From Viridibacterium curvum (GTDB taxonomy: Bacteria; Pseudomonadota; Gammaproteobacteria; Burkholderiales; Rhodocyclaceae), in NCBI RefSeq assembly GCF_039544165.1, contig NZ_BAABLD010000008.1:62001-126000 (forward strand): a stretch of DNA of 64,000 nucleotides, read 5' to 3'. A program made the translations under genes and the position numbers. How positions within the stretch are numbered: the stretch's first letter is position 1; each line of letters begins with the position of its first letter. Below the pieces are notes generated by a model that made no database searches, was not told the origin of the DNA, and worked only from the letters and a program-made list of their open reading frames with translations. Positions 9,536 through 18,800 of the stretch are shown in pieces.

Positions 9536-11167
9536 TCAAAACTCCGCCTTCACCTGCGCATGCACCCGGTTCGCCCCGTCCTTGCTGGTCGGCCCCGGCA
9601 ATTGCGCACGGCCCCAGTCCAGCGTGCCGGTCAGGGTCTTGCCCACTTCGAGACGCACACCCAGCCCCGTGCCAATGAGGCGATAGTCCGCCGTTTGGCC
9701 ACTCAGGACCTGCTGCTTGCGTACCCATCCGGCATCGAAGAAGGTCAGGAACTTGAGGCCGAACTTCCATGACTCGGGGATCAGCGAGGGTGTCAGGTAT
9801 TCCAGCGAGGCATTCGCACCGTCGTCGCCCCCGGCCTCACTCTGGTAGTAGCCGCGCACCGAGTCCGCGCCACCCACGAAGAACTGTTCGCTGCTGATCA
9901 GCGGCCCGCTGGCGAACTGCCAGCCGAGCTTGCCCTGCAAGGCTCCCCATTTGCCGAGCTTGTGTTCGCGCTGCACGCTGCTGTTCCAGACCAGGAAGCT
10001 CGCACTCGCCCCGGCGCGACGACAATCGAACTGGTCGCGATCACCCGCAACGCTCGAACATTCATTGACCTTGCGATCCATCACGCCCGCGAAACTCGCT
10101 GTGAGGCCGCTGCTAATGCGCCAGCGTCCGCTCTCACCGGGATACATGCCGATGAACTGCAGTGCGAGGGGCAGGTACTGCACAGGCTTGGAGCCGCTGG
10201 CCTCGGACTCTTCACCGAGCCGCTTATAGTCAGCGCCGTAGCTCAGGCGCTCGTAATGCCCTTCGCCCGATGCGGGCACAATGGCGGTCTGGCGAAAGCC
10301 CAGCGTCGAGCCCTTGCCGACCACGCCGGTCGCGGTGTCGGTGCCGACCTTGCTGTCCGAACGCACGCCATAAAACGTCAGGCGCTCGTCACCCTTGCCA
10401 TTGGGCAGGCTGTAGGTCAGCACGCCGACCTGGATCTCGCTGGTCTTCAGCGGCGTGTTGATGAAGCGGAAGGACACGCTGTGCTGCGCCTGCCACAGGT
10501 TGTCATAGCGCGCGCCCAGCTCCATCCGGCGCGGCGAGGTATCCGGGCTCTGCTCGTTCGACAGCTGCGCCCAGGCATGCAGGGGCAGCTTGTCTTCGAC
10601 CTTGAGCTCCACCTCCATGGTGCCGGGGTCGCGACCGGGGCGCAGCAACGGCGTCACCGACAGGTCGCTCATGCCCGCCACCTCAGCCAACTCTTTCTGC
10701 AAGGTCGGGAAGTGGGGCACCTTGCCCTCACCCACAGAAGCCACGCGATCCCTCACAGCGCTGGGCAGGTTGTACTGCGCGCCAGTCACTTTCAGGCGGT
10801 CCACACGTCCCTCGGTGACCACCAGCACGGCGACCCAGCCCTTGCCCCATTCGGTGTCGATGGGGTCGAGGCGCAAGGCACGCACGGTCGCCGACACGTA
10901 GCCGCTCTCTTCGTACACCTTGGCCAGCGCATCCTGCGCGGCATAGACATCATCGAGCTTGCGGTCTGGCCCGAGGAAGCGCTCCACCACACGCTCGATC
11001 TGTGCGGACGACAATACCGTGTTGCCCTCAACGAGTAACTCGGTGATGAGAAATGTCGCCGGCAAGGCGGCCTGCGTGGCGCCCGGTGCGGCTGTCTGCG
11101 CCTGCCCCGCCAGCGGCGCACACAGCGCCAGACAGGCCAGCAGCAGGGGAAGTCTTGTTACGCTCAT
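9536..11167 (-). CDS. TpsB outer-membrane transporter (ShlB/FhaC/HecB family)
   Basis: This 543-residue protein is the partner pore that secretes and folds out the neighbouring adhesin across the outer membrane. It has a Sec signal peptide (cleavage after about residue 23, AGQAQ) and POTRA-type segments at about 35-190. A 16-stranded barrel domain of the Omp85/TpsB type follows. The family-defining VRGY motif (DSVRGYYQSE) is at about residue 437, and the protein ends in Phe as barrel proteins do. The length is normal for FhaC homologues. The ATG at 11167 begins directly with the signal peptide. The adhesin gene follows 170 bp downstream on the same strand, an order (B then A) common in two-partner systems. 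Confidence 0.93.
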   Translation of the reverse strand: MSVTRLPLLLACLALCAPLAGQAQTAAPGATQAALPATFLITELLVEGNTVLSSAQIERVVERFLGPDRKLDDVYAAQDALAKVYEESGYVSATVRALRLDPIDTEWGKGWVAVLVVTEGRVDRLKVTGAQYNLPSAVRDRVASVGEGKVPHFPTLQKELAEVAGMSDLSVTPLLRPGRDPGTMEVELKVEDKLPLHAWAQLSNEQSPDTSPRRMELGARYDNLWQAQHSVSFRFINTPLKTSEIQVGVLTYSLPNGKGDERLTFYGVRSDSKVGTDTATGVVGKGSTLGFRQTAIVPASGEGHYERLSYGADYKRLGEESEASGSKPVQYLPLALQFIGMYPGESGRWRISSGLTASFAGVMDRKVNECSSVAGDRDQFDCRRAGASASFLVWNSSVQREHKLGKWGALQGKLGWQFASGPLISSEQFFVGGADSVRGYYQSEAGGDDGANASLEYLTPSLIPESWKFGLKFLTFFDAGWVRKQQVLSGQTADYRLIGTGLGVRLEVGKTLTGTLDWGRAQLPGPTSKDGANRVHAQVKAEF

Positions 11168-11291
11168 CGTGCTCTCGGACGGGCATCGTGTCGCGGTGCC
11201 CTGTTACGCAAATGGCCTATTACAGCCGGGTGATGTTGCGGAAAGTCGTGTCAGGCAGCGCGTCGTTGCCGCGACACCCGAAACGCAACAA

Positions 11292-11311
11292 GCCCCTTCT
11301 TGCGAAGGGGC
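11292..11311 (-). terminator. Hairpin terminator after the secreted-protein gene
   Basis: An 8-bp G/C-rich stem (GCCCCTTC / GAAGGGGC) with a TTGC loop lies about 75 bp beyond the minus-strand stop at 11385. On the minus strand it is followed by a moderately T-rich stretch (TTGTTGCGTTT). It would separate the upstream secreted-protein gene from tpsB. Confidence 0.5.
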
Positions 11312-11384
11312 CTGTCTTGAAGCAGATCACGTGGCAGCGGATGCCGCCTGCGCGACACGACCTGACGGCCGGGTCGCTACGCGA

Positions 11385-12743
11385 TTAGAAGACGTAGGTA
11401 GCGGCGGCGCAGGAGTTGCCACCGGTCGAAGCCTTCTGGATCAGGGTGGGCTTGTCGGCATTGAACTCGCCAGCAGCGTTCAGGCCCGGAGCGATGGTGA
11501 TGCCGGTCAGGTCGGTCAGCGTGGGATCAGAGATGGCCGAACCCAGCGCAGCGATCAGGCCTTGCGCTGCAGCGCTGGCGCTGTTGCGCGTCACGGTCTG
11601 GAACTCGAAGTGGAAGGCGTACTTCATGTCGATGGCGTTCTGGCGAGCCTTGCCACCGGCGACACCTTCGAACAGCGACACACCATCCAGCTTCACGAAG
11701 CGCCATGCCGTCGTGGCAGCAGCGTTTTCAGCCGAGATCACGCCGATGGCGAACTTGGTTTCCTTGTCCGCAGCAGCCGAGTCGTACAGGCAGGTAGCGA
11801 CGTTGGACGAACCCGAGTTCTCGACGATGTTGAACACGCCGGGGTTGTTTTCCGCGGCGCCGGACGGCTCAACCGAGCCAACCGAGCAACCCTTGCCCAG
11901 GAAGAAGGCGTTGGAAGCGGCTTGCGTACCCGACGTTGCGACGCGACGGCACAGGTTCACCGGCGTACCGCCCGTCACACCGAGAATGCTCCAGTCGGCA
12001 ATGTAGCCAGCGTTGCCCTGCGAGACCAACGAAGCGTACTGGGTCTTGCTGATGCTGGGCTGGCAAGCGGCCGAGTAGTTGTTCTCGGCACAAGCGCCAC
12101 CTTCTGCAGTCGTCAGGTTTTGGGCGTGTTGCAGGGCCTTGTAGAGAGCGGGCGAAACGGCGACTCCAAAAGCCTGACCAGCCGCCACGGGAGTCGTGGT
12201 GTAGCTGACGTTCAGGCTCGGCAGGGCTTCAGCGAGGTTGCTGAACAACGTGGGCTGCACGTCCATAAAACCACCTGCGGACTGCTTGCGGAACACGGAG
12301 GTGTTGGTGAAGGCCGTCGTGTTGAAGTTCAGCTGGTTGTTCTGGGCATTCTTGGTGCCAGCGCCGAAGTCATACGTGAAGTTCGTGGCGTTCTGCGAAA
12401 TGACGGCCGAGAACGAACCCTCCGACACCGACAGACCCACCAGCAGCTTGTCGCCGGCGGCCATGCCAGCGGGAACAAGGGTTGAGCCAATCGTGCAGCT
12501 GTAGGCCTTGATGTTGCTGTCCGAACCGTCGAACTGCGTGAAGGTGCCAGCAGCACAGATCTTCTGCAGGGCGCCGGGAACCGAAGCGCGCAGTGCCGAA
12601 GCGCCGGTCAGGTAAACAACGTGGTTGCCAGCCGTGCCAGCTTCAAAGGCGAGTTGCACGGCCTTGGTGGCAGCAAAGTCCAGGGCGAAGGACGATTGGG
12701 CGCAGACTGCAGCAATGGCAGCAGCGATGAACTTGATTTTCAT
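11385..12743 (-). CDS. Secreted protein of unknown function, 452 aa
   Basis: A clear Sec signal peptide (KIKFIAAAIAAVCAQSSFA, cleavage about residue 20) starts this protein, with a good AAGGAT ribosome site before the ATG at 12743. The mature part is rich in Ala, Ser, Thr and Asn and has several cysteines that could form disulfides. Near the N-terminus it has VYLTGASALRASVPGAL, and in the middle CRRVATSGTQAASNAFF. These two segments faintly recall phosphate-binding PstS-like folds (a GAS..L start and a 'R-x-SGT' loop), but this is too weak to name it. I do not recognise a family. It lies between the two-partner secretion pair and a PEP-CTERM gene, so a surface or periplasmic role is likely. 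It seems to be transcribed on its own, with hairpins on both sides. Confidence 0.8.
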   Translation of the reverse strand: MKIKFIAAAIAAVCAQSSFALDFAATKAVQLAFEAGTAGNHVVYLTGASALRASVPGALQKICAAGTFTQFDGSDSNIKAYSCTIGSTLVPAGMAAGDKLLVGLSVSEGSFSAVISQNATNFTYDFGAGTKNAQNNQLNFNTTAFTNTSVFRKQSAGGFMDVQPTLFSNLAEALPSLNVSYTTTPVAAGQAFGVAVSPALYKALQHAQNLTTAEGGACAENNYSAACQPSISKTQYASLVSQGNAGYIADWSILGVTGGTPVNLCRRVATSGTQAASNAFFLGKGCSVGSVEPSGAAENNPGVFNIVENSGSSNVATCLYDSAAADKETKFAIGVISAENAAATTAWRFVKLDGVSLFEGVAGGKARQNAIDMKYAFHFEFQTVTRNSASAAAQGLIAALGSAISDPTLTDLTGITIAPGLNAAGEFNADKPTLIQKASTGGNSCAAATYVF

Positions 12744-12777
12744 GATGTGATCCTTGTCGTGAGGGCGAGCGTCACCA

Positions 12778-12797
12778 CGCCGGGCCGAAGCCCGGCG
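12778..12797 (-). terminator. GC hairpin with UUCG tetraloop after the PEP-CTERM gene
   Basis: On the minus strand an 8-bp perfect stem (CGCCGGGC / GCCCGGCG) is closed by a TTCG tetraloop. It begins about 30 bp past the stop at 12826. No T-run follows, so it could be a terminator or an mRNA-stabilising 3' hairpin. Confidence 0.5.
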
Positions 12798-12825
12798 GGT
12801 TCTTGCGGATATTGCGGAGAGCGGC

Positions 12826-13719
12826 TTACTTGACGCGGCGACGAGCCATCAGGCCCATCAGGCCCAGACCAGCCAGCAGCATGGCGTAGGTCGAAGCCTC
12901 CGGCACGGCAGCCACGGCGACTTGCGTCGTCCAGGTCAGCACGCCGGTGTCGGCGTTCAGGGCAAACTTGCCGTTGAAGTTGGTCACACCAACCTTGGCT
13001 GTCGAACCCGCGCCGTTCACGCCACCTTGCAAACCGTAGAAGTCCAACTCGGAAGTAGCGCTGCCGGTTGCAGCCCAGGTAGTCACCTTGCCGTTCCAGT
13101 TGGTCTTCATGGCGTTGGTGGCGCCTTGATACAGGCCGGAGGAGGTATCGGTGATGACGTTGGCGCCGTTGTCCACCGACCCATGATTGCCGCCACCAGT
13201 CAGTTGCTGGTTGTCGTGCCAGTTGGCAATCGTGGCGAAACCGCTCTGCAGAACGCCATTGGTCGTGTTGGAAACAGCAGTTTGCGTGCCCACAGCCGTG
13301 GTCAGGAAGTACTGTTTGTCAGCGGTCGAACCATTGCGGTCAGCGGCGAACACATCCCACTGCGAACCGGCAGCATGCGATTGGTAAGCCGTCCAGGCCG
13401 CCGACCAGTCACCGCTGACGCCAGCCAGCAGGGAGGAAACGTCGTATTGACCCGTCGAGGTCACGGAACCGGTGTTGAAGTTCCAGGTGACTTGCAGGGT
13501 CTTCAGCTCGAAGCCTGCGCCAGCCGACGTCACGCCACCGAAGTTGGCAGCCGTGAATTGGCTGGTGTTCAGGCCGAGGTCGAAGAAGCTTGAAGCGGTT
13601 GCATCGTAAGCCGAGAAAATCAGCGAACCCGGGTTGTTGGCGTCAGCGAAGGTCGCATAACCAGCGTTTGCAACGCCGGAAACCAGGGCCATGGCGGCCA
13701 CAAGTGCTTTCATTTTCAT
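12826..13719 (-). CDS. PEP-CTERM sorting-domain protein (297 aa)
   Basis: This exported protein has an N-terminal signal peptide (MKMKALVAAMALVSGVANA) and a C-terminal PEP-CTERM sorting signal. The sorting signal has VPEAST, then a hydrophobic helix (LLAGLGLMGLMA), then the basic tail RRRVK. This first case has PEA instead of PEP, a known variant. Such signals are cut by an exosortase at the inner membrane, and the proteins are linked with exopolysaccharide and biofilm matrix. The middle is Ser/Thr/Gly/Asn-rich with no domain that I recognise. An AAGGAGAG-type ribosome site precedes the ATG. No exosortase gene is in the window, so sorting must rely on one elsewhere. Confidence 0.88.
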   Translation of the reverse strand: MKMKALVAAMALVSGVANAGYATFADANNPGSLIFSAYDATASSFFDLGLNTSQFTAANFGGVTSAGAGFELKTLQVTWNFNTGSVTSTGQYDVSSLLAGVSGDWSAAWTAYQSHAAGSQWDVFAADRNGSTADKQYFLTTAVGTQTAVSNTTNGVLQSGFATIANWHDNQQLTGGGNHGSVDNGANVITDTSSGLYQGATNAMKTNWNGKVTTWAATGSATSELDFYGLQGGVNGAGSTAKVGVTNFNGKFALNADTGVLTWTTQVAVAAVPEASTYAMLLAGLGLMGLMARRRVK

Positions 13720-14161
13720 CTTGATACTCTCCTTGAATGAATGTCCGGGTCACCCCGGGCCTCTATCGAGACCGGGCCACGATACGTTTTGAAGGTTGCA
13801 GTCCGCATCGCAGCAAACGCGTTCGGCATAGTCCCTTTGCACTAACTTCGAACAAATGGGTTTCCCGGTACGCGTTGGTTTTTCGATTGCGCCACTTTAT
13901 GGGGCAGGGATTACGAAAAAACAGGAGAGAGGCCGGCGCCGCATAGTCCGTTTGGCTCACCCGCAGCAGGTGCGACGACACATGCACGCAGCACTGCAAT
14001 GCAGCCTTCTGTCGCCCGACAGATGGAGCAAGGCATGCAGCCGAAAGGCTTTAACCGGTTTGCAATCCAGACTGCAAACGCCTGACATGTTTGCAACGCA
14101 AGCTATGCACGCTGGCTTGCGCCCGCACCAGCCTCCCTTTGCCCGGACAAAACCCGCAACG
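13720..14161. promoter_or_regulatory. 442-bp divergent intergenic region before the epsA-like gene
   Basis: The region separates a minus-strand PEP-CTERM gene from the plus-strand LuxR regulator gene, so it must hold promoters for both. Near its right end the 7-mer GTTTGCA occurs at 14058-14064, inverted (TGCAAAC) at 14073-14079 with an 8-nt spacer, and again direct at 14089-14095. This is a reasonable operator candidate for the neighbouring LuxR protein, but is inference only. I found no convincing sigma-70 or sigma-54 boxes and no further gene. Confidence 0.4.
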
Positions 14162-14974
14162 ATGATGTCGACCAGCGAACCACCGCGTTTCGATCACCTC
14201 GAACTCGAGAGGTTGCTGATCACCTTCGAGACGGCAGTGAAGGTGCGCAAACGTCATCAGTTCTACCTGTGGGCACAGGGCTCGCTGCAATCCTTTCTGC
14301 CGCACGAGACCCTGCTCTACGGATTGGGAGGCCCCTTGTCGCATGACCTGCGTACCGAGGTCTGCTCGCGTGCCGTGCTCAGCGAGGAGGATGTGCGTCG
14401 CTTTAACCATGGCCCGGACAGCCTGCTGCAGAAAGCAGCGCAGCGATGGGTCCGTCAGGGGCATCAGCCACTGCTGCTGGAAGTCGACACCGCAGGGTCT
14501 TTGACACACGACATGCAGGCGCTGGGCGTCAGCCGCTTCGCCTGTCACGGCATGCCCGACTTGCGCTCCAGTCACCGACATCAGCCGGCACGCGGTAGCT
14601 TCTTTGTTTTCCTCAATGTACCGACCCGCAACATTGGGCGTTACCGCTACATGCTCGACCTGCTCCTGCCACACCTGCACATGGCGGCGACGCATGTCTG
14701 TGACAACGAGCACCAGGGGTCCGGCATGCCGACGACGCGCACGCCGAGCCTCAGTGAGCGCGAGCAGCAGGTTCTTGACTGGGTGCGCAAGGGCAAGACC
14801 AATCTGGAGATCGGGCAGATCCTCAGTATCAGCCCACTGACCGTGAAGAACCACGTGCAGAAGATCCTGCGCAAGCTCAACGTCTCGAATCGCGCACAGG
14901 CGGCTGCCAACAGCTTCAAGATTGCGCCGCAAGGTGCCGGAAAAGGCACCGACGAACATCCGTTCGCGAACTGA
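14162..14974 (+). CDS. epsA: LuxR-family regulator, EpsA type (PEP-CTERM associated)
   Basis: The C-terminal third is a LuxR/GerE helix-turn-helix: SEREQQVLDWVRKGKTNLEI, followed by SPLTVKNHVQKILRKLNV. The N-terminal part (FDHLELERLLITFETAVKVR, then LWAQGSLQSFLPHETLLYGL) matches the sensory half of the EpsA regulators that accompany exosortase/PEP-CTERM and exopolysaccharide loci in betaproteobacteria. It has no receiver domain. The frame is open back to 13856; I chose the ATG at 14162 because it gives the usual length of about 270 residues, though no strong ribosome site is visible and the ATG at 14165 is equally possible. Its position among three PEP-CTERM genes supports the assignment. It probably regulates surface protein or polysaccharide genes. 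Confidence 0.8.
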   Translation: MMSTSEPPRFDHLELERLLITFETAVKVRKRHQFYLWAQGSLQSFLPHETLLYGLGGPLSHDLRTEVCSRAVLSEEDVRRFNHGPDSLLQKAAQRWVRQGHQPLLLEVDTAGSLTHDMQALGVSRFACHGMPDLRSSHRHQPARGSFFVFLNVPTRNIGRYRYMLDLLLPHLHMAATHVCDNEHQGSGMPTTRTPSLSEREQQVLDWVRKGKTNLEIGQILSISPLTVKNHVQKILRKLNVSNRAQAAANSFKIAPQGAGKGTDEHPFAN

Positions 14975-14998
14975 CTGAGCTTGCGCCAACACCCCACT

Positions 14999-15048
14999 GC
15001 AAACGCAACGCCCGCCAACCTGACCAGGTTGGCGGGCGTTGCGTTTGC
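14999..15048. terminator. Bidirectional terminator with a perfect 24-bp inverted repeat
   Basis: Two perfect 24-bp arms (14999-15022 and 15025-15048) are separated by only 2 nt. They sit between the convergent stops of the epsA-like gene (14974) and a PEP-CTERM gene (15065). The outer arms are A/T-flanked (GCAAAC / GTTTGC). The position and strength fit a shared terminator for both strands. The arms also contain the 7-mer GTTTGCA in partial form (GTTTGC). Confidence 0.8.
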
Positions 15049-15064
15049 GGCTGCGAGAACCGGA

Positions 15065-15787
15065 TCAGCGCTTCTGGCGGCGTGCGGCAAAGCCCGCAAT
15101 ACCAAGACCTGCCAGAAACATCGCGACCGCGGTAGGTTCCGGCACGGGCGAGATCTGTACGGCATCCAGCGTGAGCGCTGAGCTGACGCTGCCATCCACT
15201 GCGTCGACCACCCCGAACCCCAGAACGACGCTGCCGCCACTCGTGAAGGTGTAGCTGAAGTGCCGGGTTCCTGTCTCGCCGCCATAGACGGCGGACGGCG
15301 AGAGGCTGCCGGCGCTGTCGGCGAGGCGGATGAGGTTGCCACCGATAACGACGAAGGCATAGTCAGGCTGGGCGGCAAAGCCGGCTTCGTTGCTGAGGAA
15401 GTTCCACTCGAAGCTCAACGTATCGCCCGCAGAGACCGTGACCGTTTGACGGATAGCCGACCCTTCGCTGGCGAATACGAAGCCCGCTGCATCGGGATCC
15501 AGCGCGCCGGCCGACAGGCCGAGGAAGCTCTCCAGTCCCCCTGAGGCAGCGGCCGCGTTGCCGGACACATTGAAAGCGCCTGCAGCGGCAGGCAGATCAT
15601 CACCGCCCAGCGTGGCTGTGGTCAATTGCGCAAAGGCAGTGCTGCCCAGCACGGCCACGTCGCCTGCGGCTTCCCACCCCGTCAAACCGCCCGAGAAGTT
15701 GCCGTTGGCGGGTGCAGCGACAACGGACGAGCTACCCACAATCATCAGTGCGCAGAGCGTGGCGCCCAGAATTTTCCTGTCGTTCAT
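15065..15787 (-). CDS. PEP-CTERM sorting-domain protein (240 aa)
   Basis: The protein has a signal peptide (NDRKILGATLCALMIVGSSS up to VVAAP) and a C-terminal sorting signal: PVPEPT, the helix VAMFLAGLGIAGFA, then ARRQKR. The mature part (NGNFSGGLTGWEAAGDVAVL and later SFEWNFLSNE) has the jelly-roll look of PEP-CTERM proteins that begin 'NG.FE.GL.GW'. The start at 15787 is preferred over an upstream in-frame ATG at 15823, because only it begins right at the signal peptide; the upstream one would overlap the end of the nuclease gene. The nuclease stop is at 15801, 13 bp upstream, so the two genes probably share a transcript. Confidence 0.87.
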   Translation of the reverse strand: MNDRKILGATLCALMIVGSSSVVAAPANGNFSGGLTGWEAAGDVAVLGSTAFAQLTTATLGGDDLPAAAGAFNVSGNAAAASGGLESFLGLSAGALDPDAAGFVFASEGSAIRQTVTVSAGDTLSFEWNFLSNEAGFAAQPDYAFVVIGGNLIRLADSAGSLSPSAVYGGETGTRHFSYTFTSGGSVVLGFGVVDAVDGSVSSALTLDAVQISPVPEPTAVAMFLAGLGIAGFAARRQKR

Positions 15788-15800
15788 TTTGGAGTCCTGA

Positions 15801-18800
15801 TCAGTAGATGAAGTCACGTGCAAGGTCGATGGCTACGAGGCTCACGCCACGCAACAGGACCAGAGGCCTGAACGTGGCGGGGCCGCCAGCCCCATCGACA
15901 TCGATCTGCACGATGACGCCACCGCTGACGGCAACCACACGCACGTAGCCATCGGCGACGGCATCGCTGCCGCTGTAACCCAGGCTGACCAGCAAGGCGT
16001 GAAGGTTGATGCGGTCGCTGGCGGGAGTGAAGTCAGTGACGGTATCTCCGGCATCGCGCATGTCCTGATAGACGACTTCGTCTTTCCCGGCACCGGTCGT
16101 GATGGTGTCAGCGGCTTCGCCACCGATGATCACGTCGTCGCCTGCCGAGCCATTGATCACATCGCGGCCAGCTGTACCAGACATCTTTCGCACGAGTTGA
16201 AGACCGATTACCACCGGGTCGTGGTCAGAGGAACGATAGGCGTTGGGCGCGTACAGATCCTGCGGCTTGAACTCGGTGTTGTAGTCGATGACCGAGGGCT
16301 CGTCGGCGTTGATGTGCCATTCCGTCACCCCTGCAACCTGTGCGCTAAGCGAGGGCGTGCTCAGCGCATGATCAAGGTAACCGGACTCACCATCGAAGAT
16401 GTACGAGTACGGCGTAGCGATGAAGCGTGCGGCCTCGTTGACCAATCCGCTATTGGTCAGCAGGTCGATGGGGTCCTCCATTCCGTAAGCGTTCAAGTCA
16501 CCGATCACGAGTACATCGTCGTCACCGGATTGCGCCTTCACGAACGGAATGAAGTAATTCACCAGTCGCTGCGCCTGCAGGAGACGACGGCCGTTATAGC
16601 AACCCTGACCATCGCCGTTGTCGGCATCGACACCGCCGTCCGAGCCGCAGCCCTTGGACTTCATGTGATTGACGATGACGCTGAACTTCTCACCATTCGC
16701 TGCAGCAAAAGTCTGGGCGAACGGCGGTCGGTTGTTGATGGCGTCCGTGTCACTCATCGACGCGCCAACGAGGCTCAGTCGCGACGGTTTGTAGATCATC
16801 GCCACACGGATTGCGTCGGTACCCGTACCGGCTGCAGGCAGCGGCACCACGGCCCAGGTGCCGGCACCTGCCACGCTGTTGAGGGCATTGACGAGGTTCT
16901 GCACGGCGGTGTTGCCGTTGTTCTCGATTTCCATGAGGCCGAAAACATCGGCGTTGATGGCAGTCATCGCCGCGACGATCTTGGTCTGCTGGCGCGAGAA
17001 CTCGGTGGTCGAGTCAGCGCCACGGCAATCGCTGCGCGTGCCGCTGGGGTAGCAGCCGCTGCCTGCTACGTCCAGCGTGCTGAAATAGTTCAGCACATTG
17101 AAGCTGGCCACCTTGACGTTGCCACCGACGGCTGCCGGCGCTGCGGTACGCGCATTGTCGCGACTGAAAACCGGCACCACCGTCGGGTGCAGCTTGTAGT
17201 CACGCGGCGCGGTGGCAGAGGTGTCGCTGTTGATGAGACCGTGATCGATGACACCGATCAGGTTGCTCACCGAGTCACCGGCGCGCAGCGTGTTGTCCAG
17301 CCCGATGTAGGGAATCGGATTGGGGTTCTGGCTCGACGAGCCGTCATCGAGGATCAGCACGCGACGCGCGTTCTCGTCCGCCAGCGCAAGGGCTGCGGCA
17401 CTGCCGGGACGATGGATGTTGCTCGGCTTGATGAGACGCCCGCCCGCAGCCAGCGTGATCTGACCGTAACGTCCCTGGAAGTAATTCTGCGCAACGGTCA
17501 TTGGTGCATCGATGCGCACCAGCATGCCCTCGTAACGCTCCAGCTCACCGTTGAAAGCTTCTGGCAGCACGACCGGCGTCGGTACGATGCTGATGCCGGA
17601 AGCCAGCACCGTCACGTTGGACGGATTGGTCAGTTCTGTCACGGTATTGAACTCGGTCACGGTACCCGTTACGCGGATGCGCTGCCCCACAGACACCGTG
17701 ATGCCACCTGGCGAGTAGACGAAGATGCCATCCGAGGTACTGACGTTTCCGTCACCCGTCTCGTCCTGGATGTAGTAGCCATTGAGCAGCGGGAACACTG
17801 CCGTCACCACACCCTGCGTGGTAACGCTATTGCCGGCGAGCGGGCTGCTGTCACCGGGGCCCTGGATGTCGTAGATCGGCGTATAAGCCTGGCTGCCGGC
17901 TACCGTGATGCTCAGCGTGCAGCTCGTCGACTGGGCCTCGTCGTTGGCAAAAGACAGACTGACGTTGTAGGTACCTGCAGCAACAGCGGCGTCCACCGTC
18001 AGCGCCGAAGTGAGGCTGCCACCATCTGCCGATGCCGGCGTCACGGCACCAAGAGTGATTCCGCTCACGGCGGCGCTGGTGATGTTGACGCCATTGACGA
18101 TGCTGTCCGCATCCGTCGCACTGAAGGCTGCGTTACCGCCTGCACCGGCGGTCAGGGACGCAGCCGGACAGCTCGCCACGATGGGAGCATTGACCGGCGT
18201 GCCGCAGCTGTTGAAAGCCGATGCCGTATTGCGCGGCGTGGGTGCGCCCGTCGCAAAGTCCGTACTGTTGTTGTTGCTGTCGGTGCAGCCGTTGGCGACA
18301 CGCAGATCTGCCGTCGTATTGCTGAGACCGGGTGCAGCGCTGCCTTCGGCAGCATTCGCCGCACCGTAGCCAATCATGTCCACCAGGCTTGCCGAACTGG
18401 GCGAGCTGCCAGTAAGCGCTGTCGTGTTGCTGACCAGGGCTACCTTGCCGCTCGCTGCTGCCATCGCCGTGGTGCCGATGGCATCAGGCGTCGGCAAGCT
18501 CACCGTACCGCCTGCACCGACAGCCATTTGCACGAGGTAGTACTGGCCGGGCTGCAAAGTCCCGGCGCCCAGGTTGGTAACCTGCCAGGTGGTGCCGGCT
18601 GCCGACGCGTACTGCACGCTCCAGCCCGACAGGCTGACCGGCGTGCTGCCCGCGTTGAAGAGTTCGACAAAGTCATGGGTATAGGTAGCACCGGAATTGC
18701 CACCACCGCCGTACACCTGGCTGATGACGACACCCGACGTCGACGCGTATGCGACACCGGACAGCGCGCACAGCGCAGCGATCAGTAACGTACGCATCCG

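Noticed and set aside
10959..12485. Plus-strand frame of 508 codons
   Set aside because: It spans the tpsB start and the secreted-protein gene in antisense, with no domain.
15999..18788. Plus-strand frame of 929 codons
   Set aside because: It is antisense to the well-supported nuclease gene; composition (His, Arg, Asp, Gly-rich) shows it is a shadow.
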